Assembly: GCF_047675955.1 (NCBI RefSeq)
Contig: NW_027327632.1
Span: 186,001-250,000 of the forward strand
Source of the DNA: Chlorocebus sabaeus
Lineage: Eukaryota; Chordata; Mammalia; Primates; Cercopithecidae
Length of the DNA stretch: 64,000 nucleotides
Direction: 5' to 3'
The notes under the pieces were generated by a model. The model was not told where the DNA came from. It saw only the letters and a program-made list of their open reading frames with translations, and did not search any database. Of the stretch, positions 21,743-34,944 are shown in pieces. The first letter of the stretch is position 1. Each line of letters opens with the position of its first letter. The position numbers were made by a program, and so were the translations under genes.

Positions 21743-24700
21743 TAAGCTGGTCAAATCAGGTTTGAGCTGGTGTGGTCTGGTTTTAGCCGGTCTAAACACG
21801 TATGAGACGGTCAAATACGGACAAAACAGGTATGAGCCTGTCTGGTCCGTTCCGGTCTGGTTTTAGCCATTGAAAACCGGTTTGAGCCTGTCTGGTCCGG
21901 TTTGAGTGTGGTTTGAGACAGTCAAAACCGGTTTGAGCCGGTCTGGACCGGTTTGAGATGGTCTGGTCGGGTTTCATTGAGCCTGGTTAGAGATGGTCAA
22001 ATCCGGTTTGAGCCAGTATGGTCCGGTTTAAGCCGGTCTTGTCGGATTTGGGCTGGTCAAAACCACTTTGAGCCGGTCAAGCCGGTCTGGTCCAGATTGA
22101 TCCATTTTGAGCCGGTCTGGTCCTGTTTGATCCAGTTTGAGCCAGTCTGGTCTGGTTTGCTGCGGTTTGAGCCGGTCAAAACCAGTTTGAGCCTGTCTAG
22201 CCCGTCTCGTCCGGATTGATCTGTTTTCAGCTGGTCTGATCCGGTTTGATCCGGTTTAAGCTGGTCTGGTATGGTTTGATCCGATTTGAGCCGGTCTGGT
22301 CCTGTTTGATGCGGTTTGAGCCAGTCTGGTCCGGTTTGCTACGGTTTGAGCCGGTCATAACCGGTTTGAGCCTGTCTAACCGGTCTGGTCGGGATTGATC
22401 TGTTTTCAGTCGGTCTGATTCGGTGTGATCCGGTTTGGGCCGGTCTGGTATGGTTTGATTCGATTTGAGCCGGTCAAAACCGGTTTGAGCCGGTCTGGTC
22501 CGCTTTAAGCCGGTCAAAACAGGTTTGAGCCTGTCCGGTCCGGTCTGGTCTGGTTTTAGCCGGTCAAAACCTGTTTCAGCTGCTCTGGTCCGGTTTGATC
22601 CCGGTTTGAGCCGGTCAAAACCGGTTGGAACCGGTCTGGGAAGGTTTGATTCCGGTTTGAGCAGGTCAAAACCGGTTTGAGCCGTTCTGGCCTGGTTTGA
22701 TCCGGTCAAAACCCGTATGAGTCCGGTTTGAGCCAGTGAAAACCGGTTTAAGATGTTCTGGTCCGGTTTGAGCCAGTTTGAGCCGGTCTGGTCTGGCTTG
22801 AGCAGGTTTTATCCGGTCTGTTCCAGTTTGAGTCCGGTTTGAGCCGTTCAAAACCGGTTTGAGCCGGTCTAGTCCAGTTTCAGGCCGTTTTCAGCCGGTC
22901 AAAACCGGTTTGAGATGGTCAGGCCCGGTTTGAGTCTGGTTTGAGCCGGTCAAATGTGGTTTGAGCCGTTCTCTTCCGGTTTGATCCGATTTGAGCTGGT
23001 GAAAACCGGTTTGAGCCGCTCTTGCCTGGTTTGATCTGTTCAAAACACGTTGAACTCTGGTTTGAGCCGGTAAAAACTGGTTTGAGCCGTTCTGGTCCAG
23101 TTTGATCCAGTTTGAGCCGGTCTGGTCACGTTCGAGCCGGTCAAAACTGGTTTGAGCCGGTCTAGCCCGGTTTCAGTCCGGTTTGAGCTAGTCAACATCG
23201 GTTTGAGATGGTCTGGTCCAGTTAGAATCCGGTTTGAGCCGGTCAAAACAGGTTTGAGTACGGTTTGAGCTGGTTAAAACCAGTTTGATCAGGTCTTATA
23301 TGGTTAAAACCTGTTAGAGCCGGTCTGGCCCGGTTTCAACCGGTCAAAACCGGTTTGAGTCGGTTTGAGCCGGTCAAAACCGGTTTGAGCCGGTCTGGTC
23401 GGGTTTGATGCGGTTTGAGGCAGTCTGATTTGGTTAGAGCCGGTCAAAACCGGTTTCAGCCGGTCTGGTTCGGTTTGAGCCAGTCTGGTCCGGTTTGAGC
23501 CTGTCAAAACCGGTTGGAAACGGTCTGGGCAAGTTTGAGTCCGGTGTGAGCCGGTCAAAACCGGTTTGAGCCGGTCTGGCCTGGTTTGATCTGGTCAAAA
23601 CCCGTATGAGACCGGTTTGAACCAGTCAAAACTGGTTTGAGACGGTCTGGTCCGGTTTGAGTCCGGTTTGAGCCGTTCAAAACCGGTTTGAGCCGGTCTG
23701 GCCTGGTTTGATCAGGTCAAAACACGTTTGACTCTAGTTTCAGCCAGTCAAAACTGGTTTGAGCCGTTCTGGTCCGGTTTGTTCCAGTTTCAGCCGGTCT
23801 GGTTTGGTTTGAGCCGGTTCAAACCGGTTTTATCGGATCTGGTCCGGTTTGAGTCCGGTGTGAGCTGTTCAAAACCTGTAAACCCAGTCTGGTCCGTAAT
23901 GAGATGGTTAAAACCGGTTTGAGCCAGTCTAAGAGCCGATCTGGTGCGGATTGATCCAGTTGGAGCCGGTCAAAACATGTTTGAGTTCGTTTTGAGCCGG
24001 TCTGGTCCGTTTTGGTGTGAGCCGGTCAAAATCGGTTTGAGCCGGTCTAATACGGTCAAAATATGTTTGAGCCGGTCTGCTCGGATTTGAGTCTGGTTTG
24101 AGGCGGCAAAAACCGGTTTCAGTCCGATTTGAGCCGGTCTGTTCTGTTCCGACTTGAATCCGGTTTGAGCCAGTCAAAACCGGTTTGAGCCGGTCTGGTC
24201 TGGTGTGAGCTGGTCAAAACCAGTTCAAGGCGATCCGGTCCGGATTGAGCAGGTCAAAACTGGTTCGAGTCGGTCCGGTCTGGTTTGAGCCGGGCACAAC
24301 CGGTTTCAGCCGGTCTGGGTCGGTTTGAGTCTGGTTTGAGCCGGTCAAAACCAGTCTGGGCCTGTTTGAGTCCGGTTTGATACAGTCAAAACCCGTATGA
24401 GTCCGGTTTGAGGTGGTGAAAACCGGTATGAAATGTTCTGGTCGGGTTTGAGCCGGTTTGAGCCGGTCTGGTCTGGCTTGAGCCGGTTTTAGCAGGTCTG
24501 TTGCTGTTTGAGTCCGGTTTGAGCCGTTCAAAGCCAGTTTGAGCTGGTCTGGTCCGGTTTGAGTCCGGTTTGAGCTGGTCAAAACCGGTTTGAGCCGGTC
24601 TGGCCTGGTTTGGTCTGGTAGAAACCCGTTTGACTCTGGTTTGAGCCGGTCAATACTGGTTTCAGCCATTCTGGTCCGGTTTGATCCGGTTTGAGCTGGT

Positions 24701-25130
24701 CTGGTCGCATTCGAGGCGGTCAAAACTGGCTTGAGCCGGTCTAGTCCGGTTTCAGTCCGGTTTGAGCCGGTCAAAACCGGTTTGAGATGGTCTGGTCCGG
24801 TTAGAATCCGGTTTGAGCCGGTCAAAACAGGTTTGAGTCCAGTTTGAGCTGGTCAAAACCGGTTTGAACTGGTCTTATACGGTCAAAACATGTTTGAGCC
24901 AGTCTGGTCGGATTTGAGTCCGGCTTGAGGCGGTCCAAACCGGTTTCAGTCCGGTTTGAGGCGGTTTGGTCCGTTCCGATTTGAATCCAGTTTGAGCCAG
25001 TCAAAACCGGTTTGAGCAGGTCCGGTCCATTTTGAGCCGGTGAAAACCGGTTTGAGTCGGTCCGATACGGTTTGAGCCGGTCAAAACCAGCTTGAGCCGG
25101 TCCGGTCCGGTTTGATCTGGTCAAAATATG
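21743..25130 (-). repeat. CCGG higher-order unit M-b (pairs with 16741-20400)
   Basis: This is the second copy of the preceding segment. Relative to it, about 232 bp are missing near 22040 and about 179 bp are duplicated near 22210-22400. A further 51 bp insertion, one basic unit, lies near 24760-24810. Identity is clearly above that of random CCGG segments but lower than that of the 3.2 kb units after the gap. Confidence 0.7.
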
Positions 25131-28100
25131 TTTGAGTCCGGTTTGAGCCGGTCAAAACCGGTTTTAACCAGTCTAGTCCGGTTTGATCTGGTCAAAATCG
25201 GTTTGAGTCCTGTTTCAGCCATTCTAAACCGGTTTGAGCCAGTCTAAGAGCCAGTCTGGTGCGGTTTGATCCGGTTGGAGACGGTCAAAACATGTGTGAG
25301 TCCGTTTTGAGGCGGTCTGGTCCGTTCTGGTTTGAGCCGGTCAAAACCGGTTTGAGCCGGTCTGGTCCAGTTTGAGTCCGATTTGAGCCAGTCAAAACAG
25401 CTTTGAGCCAGTCTGGTCTGGTTTGAGTCCGGTTTGAGCCTGTCAAAATCGGTTTGAGACAGTCTTGCCTGGTTTGATCTGGTCAAAACCCGTTTGAGTC
25501 TGGTTTGAGCTGGTCAAAACCAGCTTGAGTCGGTCTGGATCAGTTTGAATCGTTCAAAACCCGTTTGAGGCGGTCCGGTCAGGTTTGAGCTGGTTTGAGC
25601 CGGTCTGGTCTCGTTAGAGACGGTCTGGTTGGGTTTGAGCCGGTCAAAACCGGTTTGAGTACATCTCGTCCGGTTTGAGCCGGTGAAAATCGGTTTGAGC
25701 CGGTCTGCTTTGGATTGATCCCATTTGAGCCGGTCTGGTCCGGTTTGATTAGATTTGATTCAGTCAAAACCGGGTTGAGCCGATCTGGTCTGGTTTGAGT
25801 CCAGTTTGAGCAGGTCAAAACCGTTTTGAGCTGGTCTGGTCCGGTTTCATCCGGTCAAAACTGGTTTGAGTCGGTTTGAGCCGGTCAAAACCGGTTTCAG
25901 ACGGTCTGGTCGGGTTTGATCCGGTTTGAGCCGGTCTGGTCTGGTTTGAGCCGGTGAAAACCGGTTTGAGCCAGTCTGGTCCGATTTTAGTCCAGTTTGA
26001 GCCGGTTAAAACCGGTTTCAGCTGGTCTGGTTCGTTTTGAGCAGGTCTGGTCCGGTTTGAACCTGTCATAACCGGTTGGAACCGGTCTGGGCCGGTTTGA
26101 GTCAGGTTTGAACCGGTCCAAACCGGTTTGAGCCGGTCTGGCCTGGTTTGATAAGGTCAAAACCCGTATGAGTCTGGATTGAGACGGCGAAAAACGGGTA
26201 GAGATGTTCTGGTCCGGATTGAGCCGGTTTGAGCCAGTCTGGTGTAGCTTGAGCTGGTTTTAGCAGGTCGGTTCCTGTTTGAGTCCGGTTTGAGAGGTTC
26301 AAAACTGGTTTGAGCCGGTCTAGTCCGGCTTGAGCCCGGTTTCAGCGGGTCAAAACCGGTTTGAGACGGTCTGGTCTGGTTTGAGTCCGATTTGACCCAG
26401 TCAAAACAGGTTTGAGCCGATCTGGTCCTGTTTGAGTCCGGTTTGAGCCGGTCAAAACACGTTTGTGCCGGTCTGGCCTGGTTTGATCTGATCAAAACCC
26501 GTTTGACTCTGGTTTGAGCTGGTGAAAACCGATTTGAGATGTTCTGGTCTGGTTTGAGCCGGTTTGACCTGGTCGATTCCTGTTTGAGCCGGTCTGTTCT
26601 GTTTGAGTCTGGTTTGAGCCGTTCAAAACCGCTTTGAGCCGGTCTAGTCCGGTTTGAGTCCGGTTTCAGCCTGTCAAAACCGGTTTGAGCCAGTCTGCTC
26701 CGGTTTGAATCCTATTTGAGACAGTCAAAACAGGTTTGAGCCAGTCTAGTCCGGTTTGAGTCCGATTTGAACCGGTCAAAACCGGTTTCAGCCGGTCTGG
26801 CCAGGTTTAATCTGGTCAAAAACAGTTTGACTCTGGTTTGATCCGTTCAAAACCGGTTTGAGCCGGTCTGGCCTGTTTTGATCCGGTTGGAGCCGGTCTG
26901 GTCAGGTTTTAGTTCGGTTTGAGCCGGTCAAAACCGGTTTTATTCGGTCTGGTTCAGTTTGAGCCGGTCTGGTCCGGTTTGAGCCTGTCAAAACCGATTG
27001 GAACCGGTCTGGGCCGGTTTGAGACCGGTTTGAACCATTCAAAACCGGTTTGAGCCGCTCTGGTTAGGTTTTAGCTGGTTTGAGCTAGGCTGCTTGGGTT
27101 AGAGCCCGTCTGGTAGGGTTTGAGCCGGTCTAAAGCGGTTTGAGCCCGTCTCGTCCGGTTTGAGCTGGTCAAAACCGGTTTGAGCCGGTCTGCTGCTGTT
27201 TGATCCGTTTTGAGCTATTCTGCTCTGGTTTGATTAGATTTGAGCCGGTCAAAACCGGTTTGATCCCATCTGGTGGGGTTTGAGTCCCGTTTGAGCAGGT
27301 CAAAACCATTTTGAGCCGGTCTGGAACGGTTTCATCCGGTCAAAACTGGTTTGAGACGGTTTGAGCCGGTAAAAACCGGTTTGAGCCCCTCTGGTCCGGT
27401 TTCATCCGGTCAAAACTGGTTTTATATGGTTTGGGCCGGTCAAAACCGGTTTGAGCTGGTCTGGTCGCGTTTGATCCGGTTTGAGCCGTTCTGGTCTGGT
27501 TTGATCCGTTCAAAACCGGTTTGAGCCGGTCTGGCCTGGTGTGATCTGGTCAAAACCCGTTTGACTCTGGTTTGAGCCTGTCAAAACCGGTTTGAGCAGT
27601 TTTAGTCCGGTTTGATCCCGTTTGAGCCAGTATGGTCTGGTTTGAGCCGTTTCAAACCGGTTTTAGCCGTTCTGGTCCGGTTTGAGTCCAGTTTGAGCCA
27701 CTCAAAACCTGGTAGACCCGGTCTGGTCCATAATGAGAAGGTTTAAACCGGTTTGAGCCAGTCTAAGAGCCGGACTGGTGCAGTTTGATCCGGTTGGAGC
27801 CGGTCTAAACACGTTTGAGTCCGTTTTGAGCCGATCTGGTCCGTTTCGGTTTGAGTCGGTCAAAACTGGTTTGAGCCAGTCTGGTCCAGTTTGAGTCCGG
27901 TTTGAGCCAGTCAAAACAGGTTGGAGCCGGTCTGGTCCGGAGTGAGTCCGGTTTGAGCCGGTCAAAATCGGTTTGAGCCGGTCTGGCCTGGATTGATCTG
28001 GTCCAAACCCGTTTGAGTCCTGTTTGAGCCGGTCAAAACCGGTTTGAGCCGGTCTGGTCCGGGTTGGTTCCGGTTTGAGTCCGGTTTGAGTCTGGTTTGT

Positions 28101-28411
28101 GCCAGTCTGGTCCACTTTGAGCCGGTCAAAACCGGTTTGAGCCCATCTCGTCCGGTTTGAGCCGGTCAAAACTTGTTTGAGCCCGTCTAATATGGTCAAA
28201 ACATGTTTGACCCGGTCTGCTCGGGTTTGAGTCCGGTTTGAGGTGGTAAAAACAGGTTTCAGTCCGGTTTGAGCCGGTTTGTTCCGTTCCATTTTGAATC
28301 CGGTTTAATCCGATCAAAACTGGTTCGAGCCAGTCTGGTTCAGTTTGAGACGGTCAAAACCGGTTTGAGTCGGTCTAATACGGTCAAAATAGGTTTGAGC
28401 CGGTCTGGTCC

Positions 28412-28511
28412 NNNNNNNNNNNNNNNNNNNNNNNNNNNNNNNNNNNNNNNNNNNNNNNNNNNNNNNNNNNNNNNNNNNNNNNNNNNNNNNNNNNNNNNNN
28501 NNNNNNNNNNN
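28412..28511. other. Assembly gap of 100 N
   Basis: Exactly 100 undefined bases, the conventional placeholder for a gap of unknown size. The satellite orientation is opposite on its two sides. Any open frame read across it is meaningless. Confidence 0.99.
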
Positions 28512-31500
28512 TAGACTGGCTCAAACCGGTTTTAACCGTCTCATTACGGACCAGACCGGGTCTACCAGGTTTTGAACGGCTCAAACCAGACTCAAACCGG
28601 ACCAGACCAGCTAAAACCGGTTTGAACCGGCTCAAACCAGACCAGACTGGCCCAAACCGGATCAAACCGGACCAGAAAGGTTCAAACCAGTTTTGACCGG
28701 CTCAAACCATTGTCAAACGGGTTTTGACCAGATCAAAACAGGCCAGACGGGCTCCAACCAGTTTTGACCGGCTCAAACCGGACTCAAACCGGACCAGATC
28801 GGCTCAAACCTGTTTTGACTGGGTCAAACCGGACTCAAACCGGACCAGACCGGCTCAAACCGGTTTTGATCGGCTGAAACCAGACTCAAAGCGGACTAGA
28901 CCGTCTCAAAACGGTTTTGAACTGCTAAACCGGACTCAAACAGGAAGAGACCGGCTAAAACTGGCTCAAGCCACACCAGACCAGCTCAAACTGTCTGAAA
29001 CCAGACCAGAACATCTCAAACCGGTTTTCACAGGCTCAATCCGGACTCATACGTGTTTTGACCGGGTCAAACCAGGCCACACGGGCTCGAACCGGTTTGG
29101 ACCGGTTCAAACCGGACTCAAACCGGCCCCGACCGGTTCCAACCGGTTTTGAGAGGCTCAAACCGGATCAGACCTGCTGAAAACAAACCAGACCAGCTGA
29201 AACCGGTTTTAACCGGCTCAAACCGGAAAATAACGGGACCAGACCGGCTCAAACCGGTTTTCACCTTCTCAAACTAGACCAGACCTGCTCAAACCGGTTC
29301 AAACCAGACCAGATCGGCTCAAACCGGTTTTGAACGGCTGAAACCGGACTCAAAAGGGTCCAGACAATCTCAAACCTCTTTTGACCGTATTAGACAGGCT
29401 CAAACCAGTTTTGACCGTCTCAAACTGAAACAGACCGGCTCAAACTGGTTTTGATCGGCTTAAACCGGACTCAAACCGGAACGGAACAGACCGGCTCAAA
29501 CCGGACTTAAACCGGTTTTTAGCGCTTCAAACCGGACTCAAATCCGAGCAGACCGGCTCAAACATGTTTTGACCGTATTATACCGGCTCAAACCAGATTT
29601 GACTGGCTCAAACCGCACGAGACGGGCTCAAACCAGTTTTGACCGGCTCAAACTGCACCAGACCGGCACAAACCGGACTCAAACCGGACACAAACCGGAC
29701 CAGACCGGCTCAGACCGGTTTTGACCGGCTCAATCCGGACTCAAACGGGTTTTGACCAGATCAAACCAGGCCGGACCGGCTCAAACCAATTTTGACCGGC
29801 TCAAATCGGGCTCAAACCGGACCAAAACGGCTCAAACCAGTTTTGACGGGCTCAAACCAGAGTCAAACGTGTTTTGACCAGATCAAACCAGGCCACACCG
29901 GCTGAAACCGGTTTTGACCGGCTCAAACTGGACTCTAACCGGACCAGACCGGCTCAAACCTGTTTTGACTGGCTCAAAAAGGACTCAAACCTGATTAGAC
30001 CGGCTCAAATCGGTTTTGAACAGCTCAAACCGGACTCAAACAGGAACAGACCGGCTCAAACAGGAACAGGTGGGCTCAAATCGGCTCACCCCACACCAGA
30101 CCGGCTCAAACCTTCTCAAACCGGACCAGAACATCTCAAACCGGTTTTCACTGGCTCAAACCGGACTCATATGGGTTTTGACCATATCAAACCAGGCCAG
30201 ACCGGCTCAAACCGGTTTTGACCGGCTCAAACCGGACTCAAACCGGCCCAGACCGGTTCAAATCGGTTTTGACAGGCTCAAACCGGACCAGACCGGCTCA
30301 AAACGAACCAGACTGGCTGATTCCGGTTTTGACCCGCTCAAACCGGACTAAAACCTGACCGGACCGGCTCAAACCGGGTCAAACCAGGCCAGACCGGCTC
30401 AAACAGGTTTTGACCGGCTCAAACCGGAACGGACCAGACCACCTCAAAACGGACTCAAACATGATTTGACCGGCTCCAACCGGATCAAACCACACCCGAC
30501 CGGCTCTTAGACTGGCTCAAACCAGTTTTAAGCATCTCATTACGCACCAGACCGGGTCTACCAGGTTTTGAACGGCTCAAACCGGACTCAAACCGGACCA
30601 GACTGGCTAAAACTGGTTTGAACCGGCTCAAACGAGACCAGACTGCCTCAAGCCGTATCAAACCGGACCAGAACGGCTCAAACCAGTTTTGACCGGCTCA
30701 AAACCAGAGTCAAACGGGTTTTGACCAGATCAAATCAGGCCAGACCGGCTCAAACCGGTTTTGACCGGCTCAAACCGGACTCAAACCGAACCAGACCAGC
30801 TCAAAGCTTTTTTGACTGGCTCAAACCAGACTCAAACCGTACCAGACCGGCTCATACCGGTTTTGAACGGCTCAAATCGGACTCAAACTGGAACAGAGCG
30901 GCTCAAGCAGGAACAGACCGGCTCAAACCGGCTAAAACTAGACCAGACCAGCTCAAACGGGCTCAAACTGGCCACGACCGTTTCCAACCAGTTTTTGACA
31001 GGCTCAAACCGGACTAGACCTGCTCAAAACAAACCAGACCAGCTGAAACCAGTTTTAACCGGTTCAAACCGGACTATAACGGGACCAGACCGGCTCATAC
31101 CGTTTTTCCCCTTCTCAAACCAGACCAGACAGGCTCAAACCGGTTCAAACCAGACCAGACCAGCTCAAACCGGTTTTGAACGGCTAAAACCAGACTCAAA
31201 CCGGACCAGACCCTCTCAAACCTATTTTGACCGTATTAGCCCGACTCAAACCGCTTTTGACCGTCTCAAACCGAATCAGACCGACTCAAACCGGTTTTGA
31301 TCGGCTTAAACCGGACTCAAACCGGAACGGAAAAGACCGGCTCAAACCGGAATGAAACCGGGTTTTACCGCCTCAAACCGGACTCAAATCCGAGCAGACC
31401 GGCTCAAACATGTTTTGACCGTATTAGACTGGCTCAAACCAGTTTTGACCAGCTCAAACCGGATGAGACGGTCTCAAACCGGTTTTCAACGGCTCAAACT

Positions 31501-31664
31501 GGACCAGACCGGAACAAACCGGACTCAAACCGGACTCAAACTGGAGCAGACTGGCTCAAACAGGTTTTGACCGGCTCAAACCAGAACGGACCAGACCGGC
31601 TCAAAACGGACTCAAACGTGTTTTGACCGGATCCAACCGTATCAAACCGCACCAGATCTGCTCT
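28512..31664 (+). repeat. 3.2 kb higher-order unit, copy 1 (3153 bp)
   Basis: The unit runs from one TAGACTGG landmark to the second following one, with an internal landmark at 30508. Copy 2 matches it along its length. In a sampled 190 bp stretch (30740-30930 against 34021-34210) I count about two differences, so the duplication is recent. The copy begins at the gap, so its true start may lie inside the gap. Confidence 0.85.
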
Positions 31665-34600
31665 TAGACTGGCTCAAACCGGTTTTAACTGTCTCATTAC
31701 GTACCAGACCGGGTCTACCAGGATTTGAACGGCTCAAACCAGACTCAAACAGGACCAGACCAGCTAAAACCGGTTTGAACCGGCTCAAACCAGACCAGAC
31801 AGGCCCAAACCGGATCAAACCGAACCAGAACGGTTCAAACCAGTTTTGACCGGCTCAAACCAGTGTCAAACGGGTTTTGACCAGATCAAAAGAGGCCAGA
31901 TGGGCTCCAACCAGTTTTGACCGGCTCAAACCGGACTCAAACCGGACCAGATCGGCTCAAACCTGTTTTGACTGGGTCAAACCGGACTCAAACCAGACCA
32001 GACCGGCTCAAACCGGTTTTGATCGGCTGAAACCACACTCAAAGCGGACTAGACCGTCTCAAAACCGTTTTGAACTGCTAAACCGGACTCAAACAGGAAG
32101 AGGACTGGCTAAAACTGGCTCAAGCCACACCAGACCAGCTCAAACTGTCTGAAACCAGACCAGAACATCTCAAACCGGTTTTCACAGGCTCAATCCGGAC
32201 TCATACGTGTTTTGACCAGGTCAAACCAGGCCACAAGGGCTCGAACCGGTTTGGACCGGCTCAAACCGGACTCAAACCGGCCCCGACCGGTTCCAAACGG
32301 TTTTGAGAGGCTCAAACCGGATCAGACCTGCTCAAAACAAACCAGACCAGCTGAAACCGGTTTTAACCGGCTCAAACCGGACAATAATGGGACCAGACCG
32401 GCTCAAACCGGTTTTGAACGGCTGAAACCGGACTCAAAAGGGAACAGACAATCTCAAACCTCTTTTGACCGTATTAGACAGGCTCAAACCGGTTTTGACC
32501 GTCTCAAACTGAAACAGACCGGCTCAAACTGGTTTTGATCGGCTTAAAACGGACTCAAACCGGAACGGAACAGACCGGCTCAAACCGGACTTAAACCGGT
32601 TTTTAGCGCTTCAAACCGGACTCAAATCCGAGCAGACCGGCTCAAACATGTTTTGACCGTATTATACCGGCTCAAACCAGATTTGACTGGCTCAAACCGC
32701 ACGAGACGGGCTCAAACCGGTTTTGACCGGCTCAAACTGCACCAGACCGGCACATACCGGACTCAAAACGGACACAAACCGGACCAGACCGGCTCAGACC
32801 GGTTTTGACCGGCTCAATCCGGACTCAAACGGGTTTTGACCAGATCAAACCAGGCCGGACCGGCTCAAACCAATTTTGACCGGCTCAAATCGGGCTCAAA
32901 CCGGACCAAAACGGCTCAAACCAGTTTTGACGGGCTCAAACCAGAGTCAAACGTGTTTTGACCAGATCAAACCAGGCCACACCGGCTGAAACCGGTTTTG
33001 ACCGGCTCAAACTTGACTCTAACCGGACCAGACCGGCTCAAACCTGTTTTGACTGGCTCAAAAAGGACTCAAACCTGATTAGACCGGCTCAAATCGGTTT
33101 TGAACGGCTCAAACCGGACTCAAACAGGAACAGACCGGCTCAAACAGGAACAGGTGGGCTCAAATCGGCTCACCCCACACCAGACCGGCTCAAACCTTCT
33201 CAAACCGGACCAGAACATCTCAAACCGGTTTTCACTGGCTCAAACCGGACTCATATGGGTTTTGACCATATCAAACCAGGCCAGACTGGCTCAAACCTGT
33301 TTTGACCGGCTCAAACCGGACTCAAACCGGCCCAGACCGGTTCAAATCGGTTTTGACAGGCTCAAACCGGACCAGACCGGCTCAAAACGAACCAGACTGG
33401 CTGAATCCGGTTTTGACCCGCTCAAACCGGACTAAAACCTGACCGGATCGGCTCAAACCGGGTCAAACCAGGCCAGACCGGCTCAAACATGTTTTGACCG
33501 TATTAGACTGGCTCAAACCAGTTTTGACCAGCTCAAACCGGATGAGACGGTCTCAAACCGGTTTTCACCGGCTCAAACTGGACCAGACCGGAACAAACCG
33601 GACTCAAACTGGAGCAGACTGGCTCAAACAGGTTTTGACCGGCTCAAACCAGAACGGACCAGACCGGCTCAAAACGGACTCAAACGTGTTTTGACCGGCT
33701 CAAACCGGAACGGACCAGACCACCTCAAAACGGACTCAAACATGATTTGACCGGCTCCAACCGGATCAAACCACACCCGACCGGCTCTTAGACTGGCTCA
33801 AACCGGTTTTAAGCGTCTCATTACGCACCAGACCGGGGTCTACCAGCTTTTGAACGGCTCAAACCGGACTCAAACCGGACCTGACTGGCTAAAACTGGTT
33901 TGAACCGGCTCAAACGAGACCAGACTGCCTCAAGCCGTATCAAACCGGACCAGAACGGCTCAAACCAGTTTTGACCGGCTCAAACCAGAGTCAAACGGGT
34001 TTTGACCAGATCAAATCAGGCCAGACCGGCTCAAACCGGTTTTGACCGGCTCAAACCGGACTCAAACCGAACCAGACCAGCTCAAAGCTTTTTTGACTGG
34101 CTCAAACCAGACTCAAACCGTACCAGACCGGCTCATACCGCTTTTGAACGGCTCAAATCGGACTCAAACTGGAACAGACCGGCTCAAGCAGGAACAGACC
34201 GGCTCAAACCGGCTAAAACTAGACCAGACCAGCTCAAACGGGCTCAAACCGGCCACGACCGTTTCCAACCAGTTTTGACAGGCTCAAACCGGACTAGACC
34301 TGCTCAAAACAAACCAGACCAGCTGAAACCAGTTTTAACCGGTTCAAACCGGACTGTAACGGGACCAGACCGGCTCATACCGTTTTTTCCCCTTCTCAAA
34401 CCAGACCAGACAGGCTCAAACCGGTTCAAACCAGACCAGCCCGGCTCAAACCGGTTTTGAACGGCTAAACCAGACTCAAACCGGACCAGACCCTCTCAAA
34501 CCTATTTTGACCGTATTAGCCCGACTCAAACCGCTTTTGACCGTCTCAAACCGAATCAGACCGGCTCAAACCGGTTTTGATCGGCTTAAACCGGACTCAA

Positions 34601-34944
34601 ACCGGAATGGAAAAGACCGGCTCAAACCGGAATGAAACCGGGTTTTACCGCCTCAAACCGGACTCAAATCCGAGCAGACCGGCTCAAACATGTTTTGACC
34701 GTATTGGACTGGCTCAAACCTGTTTTGACCAGCTCAAACCGGATGAGACGGTCTCAAACCGGTTTTCAACGGCTCAAACTGGACCAGACCGGAACAAACC
34801 GGACTCAAACCGGACTCAAACTGGAGCAGACTGGCTCAAACAGGTTTTGACCGGCTCAAACCAGAACGGACCAGACCGGTTAAAAACGGACTCAAACGTG
34901 TTTTGACCGGATCCAACCGTATCAAACCGCACCAGATCTGCTCT
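31665..34944 (+). repeat. 3.2 kb higher-order unit, copy 2 (3280 bp)
   Basis: This is collinear with copy 1 except for two events. About 69 bp are missing near 32410 (present near 29255-29325 in copy 1). About 197 bp are added at about 33487-33683. The added piece nearly duplicates a segment found elsewhere in the same unit (31407-31625 and 34687-34905). The internal landmark is at 33789. Confidence 0.85.

Larger units (their letters stand above)
962..27770 (-). repeat. Landmark block positions in the left blocks
   Basis: A conserved irregular block interrupts the decamer rhythm. On the + strand it reads GGTCTGGTCCGTAATGAGACGG, then TTAAAACCGGTTTGAGCCAG, then TCTAAGAGCCGGTCTGGTGCGG. The TCTAAG core lies near 964, 1466, 3440, 4818, 14260, 14972, 15135, 17114, 19263, 21286, 23928, 25242 and 27762. 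Because the block is rare and constant, it is the best internal ruler of the higher-order structure. Confidence 0.8.
14048..28411 (-). repeat. CCGG satellite, left block 2
   Basis: This has the same orientation and module set as the block before the alpha island. TCTAAG landmarks lie near 14260, 14972, 15135, 17114, 19263, 21286, 23928, 25242 and 27762. No gene, RNA or transposon is seen. The last bases before the gap are an ordinary GGTTTGAGCCGGTCTGGTCC stretch. Confidence 0.96.

Noticed and set aside
24214..24825. A 203-codon open frame on the minus strand as a possible repetitive-protein gene.
   Set aside because: It lies wholly inside the satellite, starts and stops at ordinary module variants, and its copies carry stops and frameshifts.
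28269..28665. Open frames that run into or through the undefined bases.
   Set aside because: They include the 100 N gap and cannot be real.
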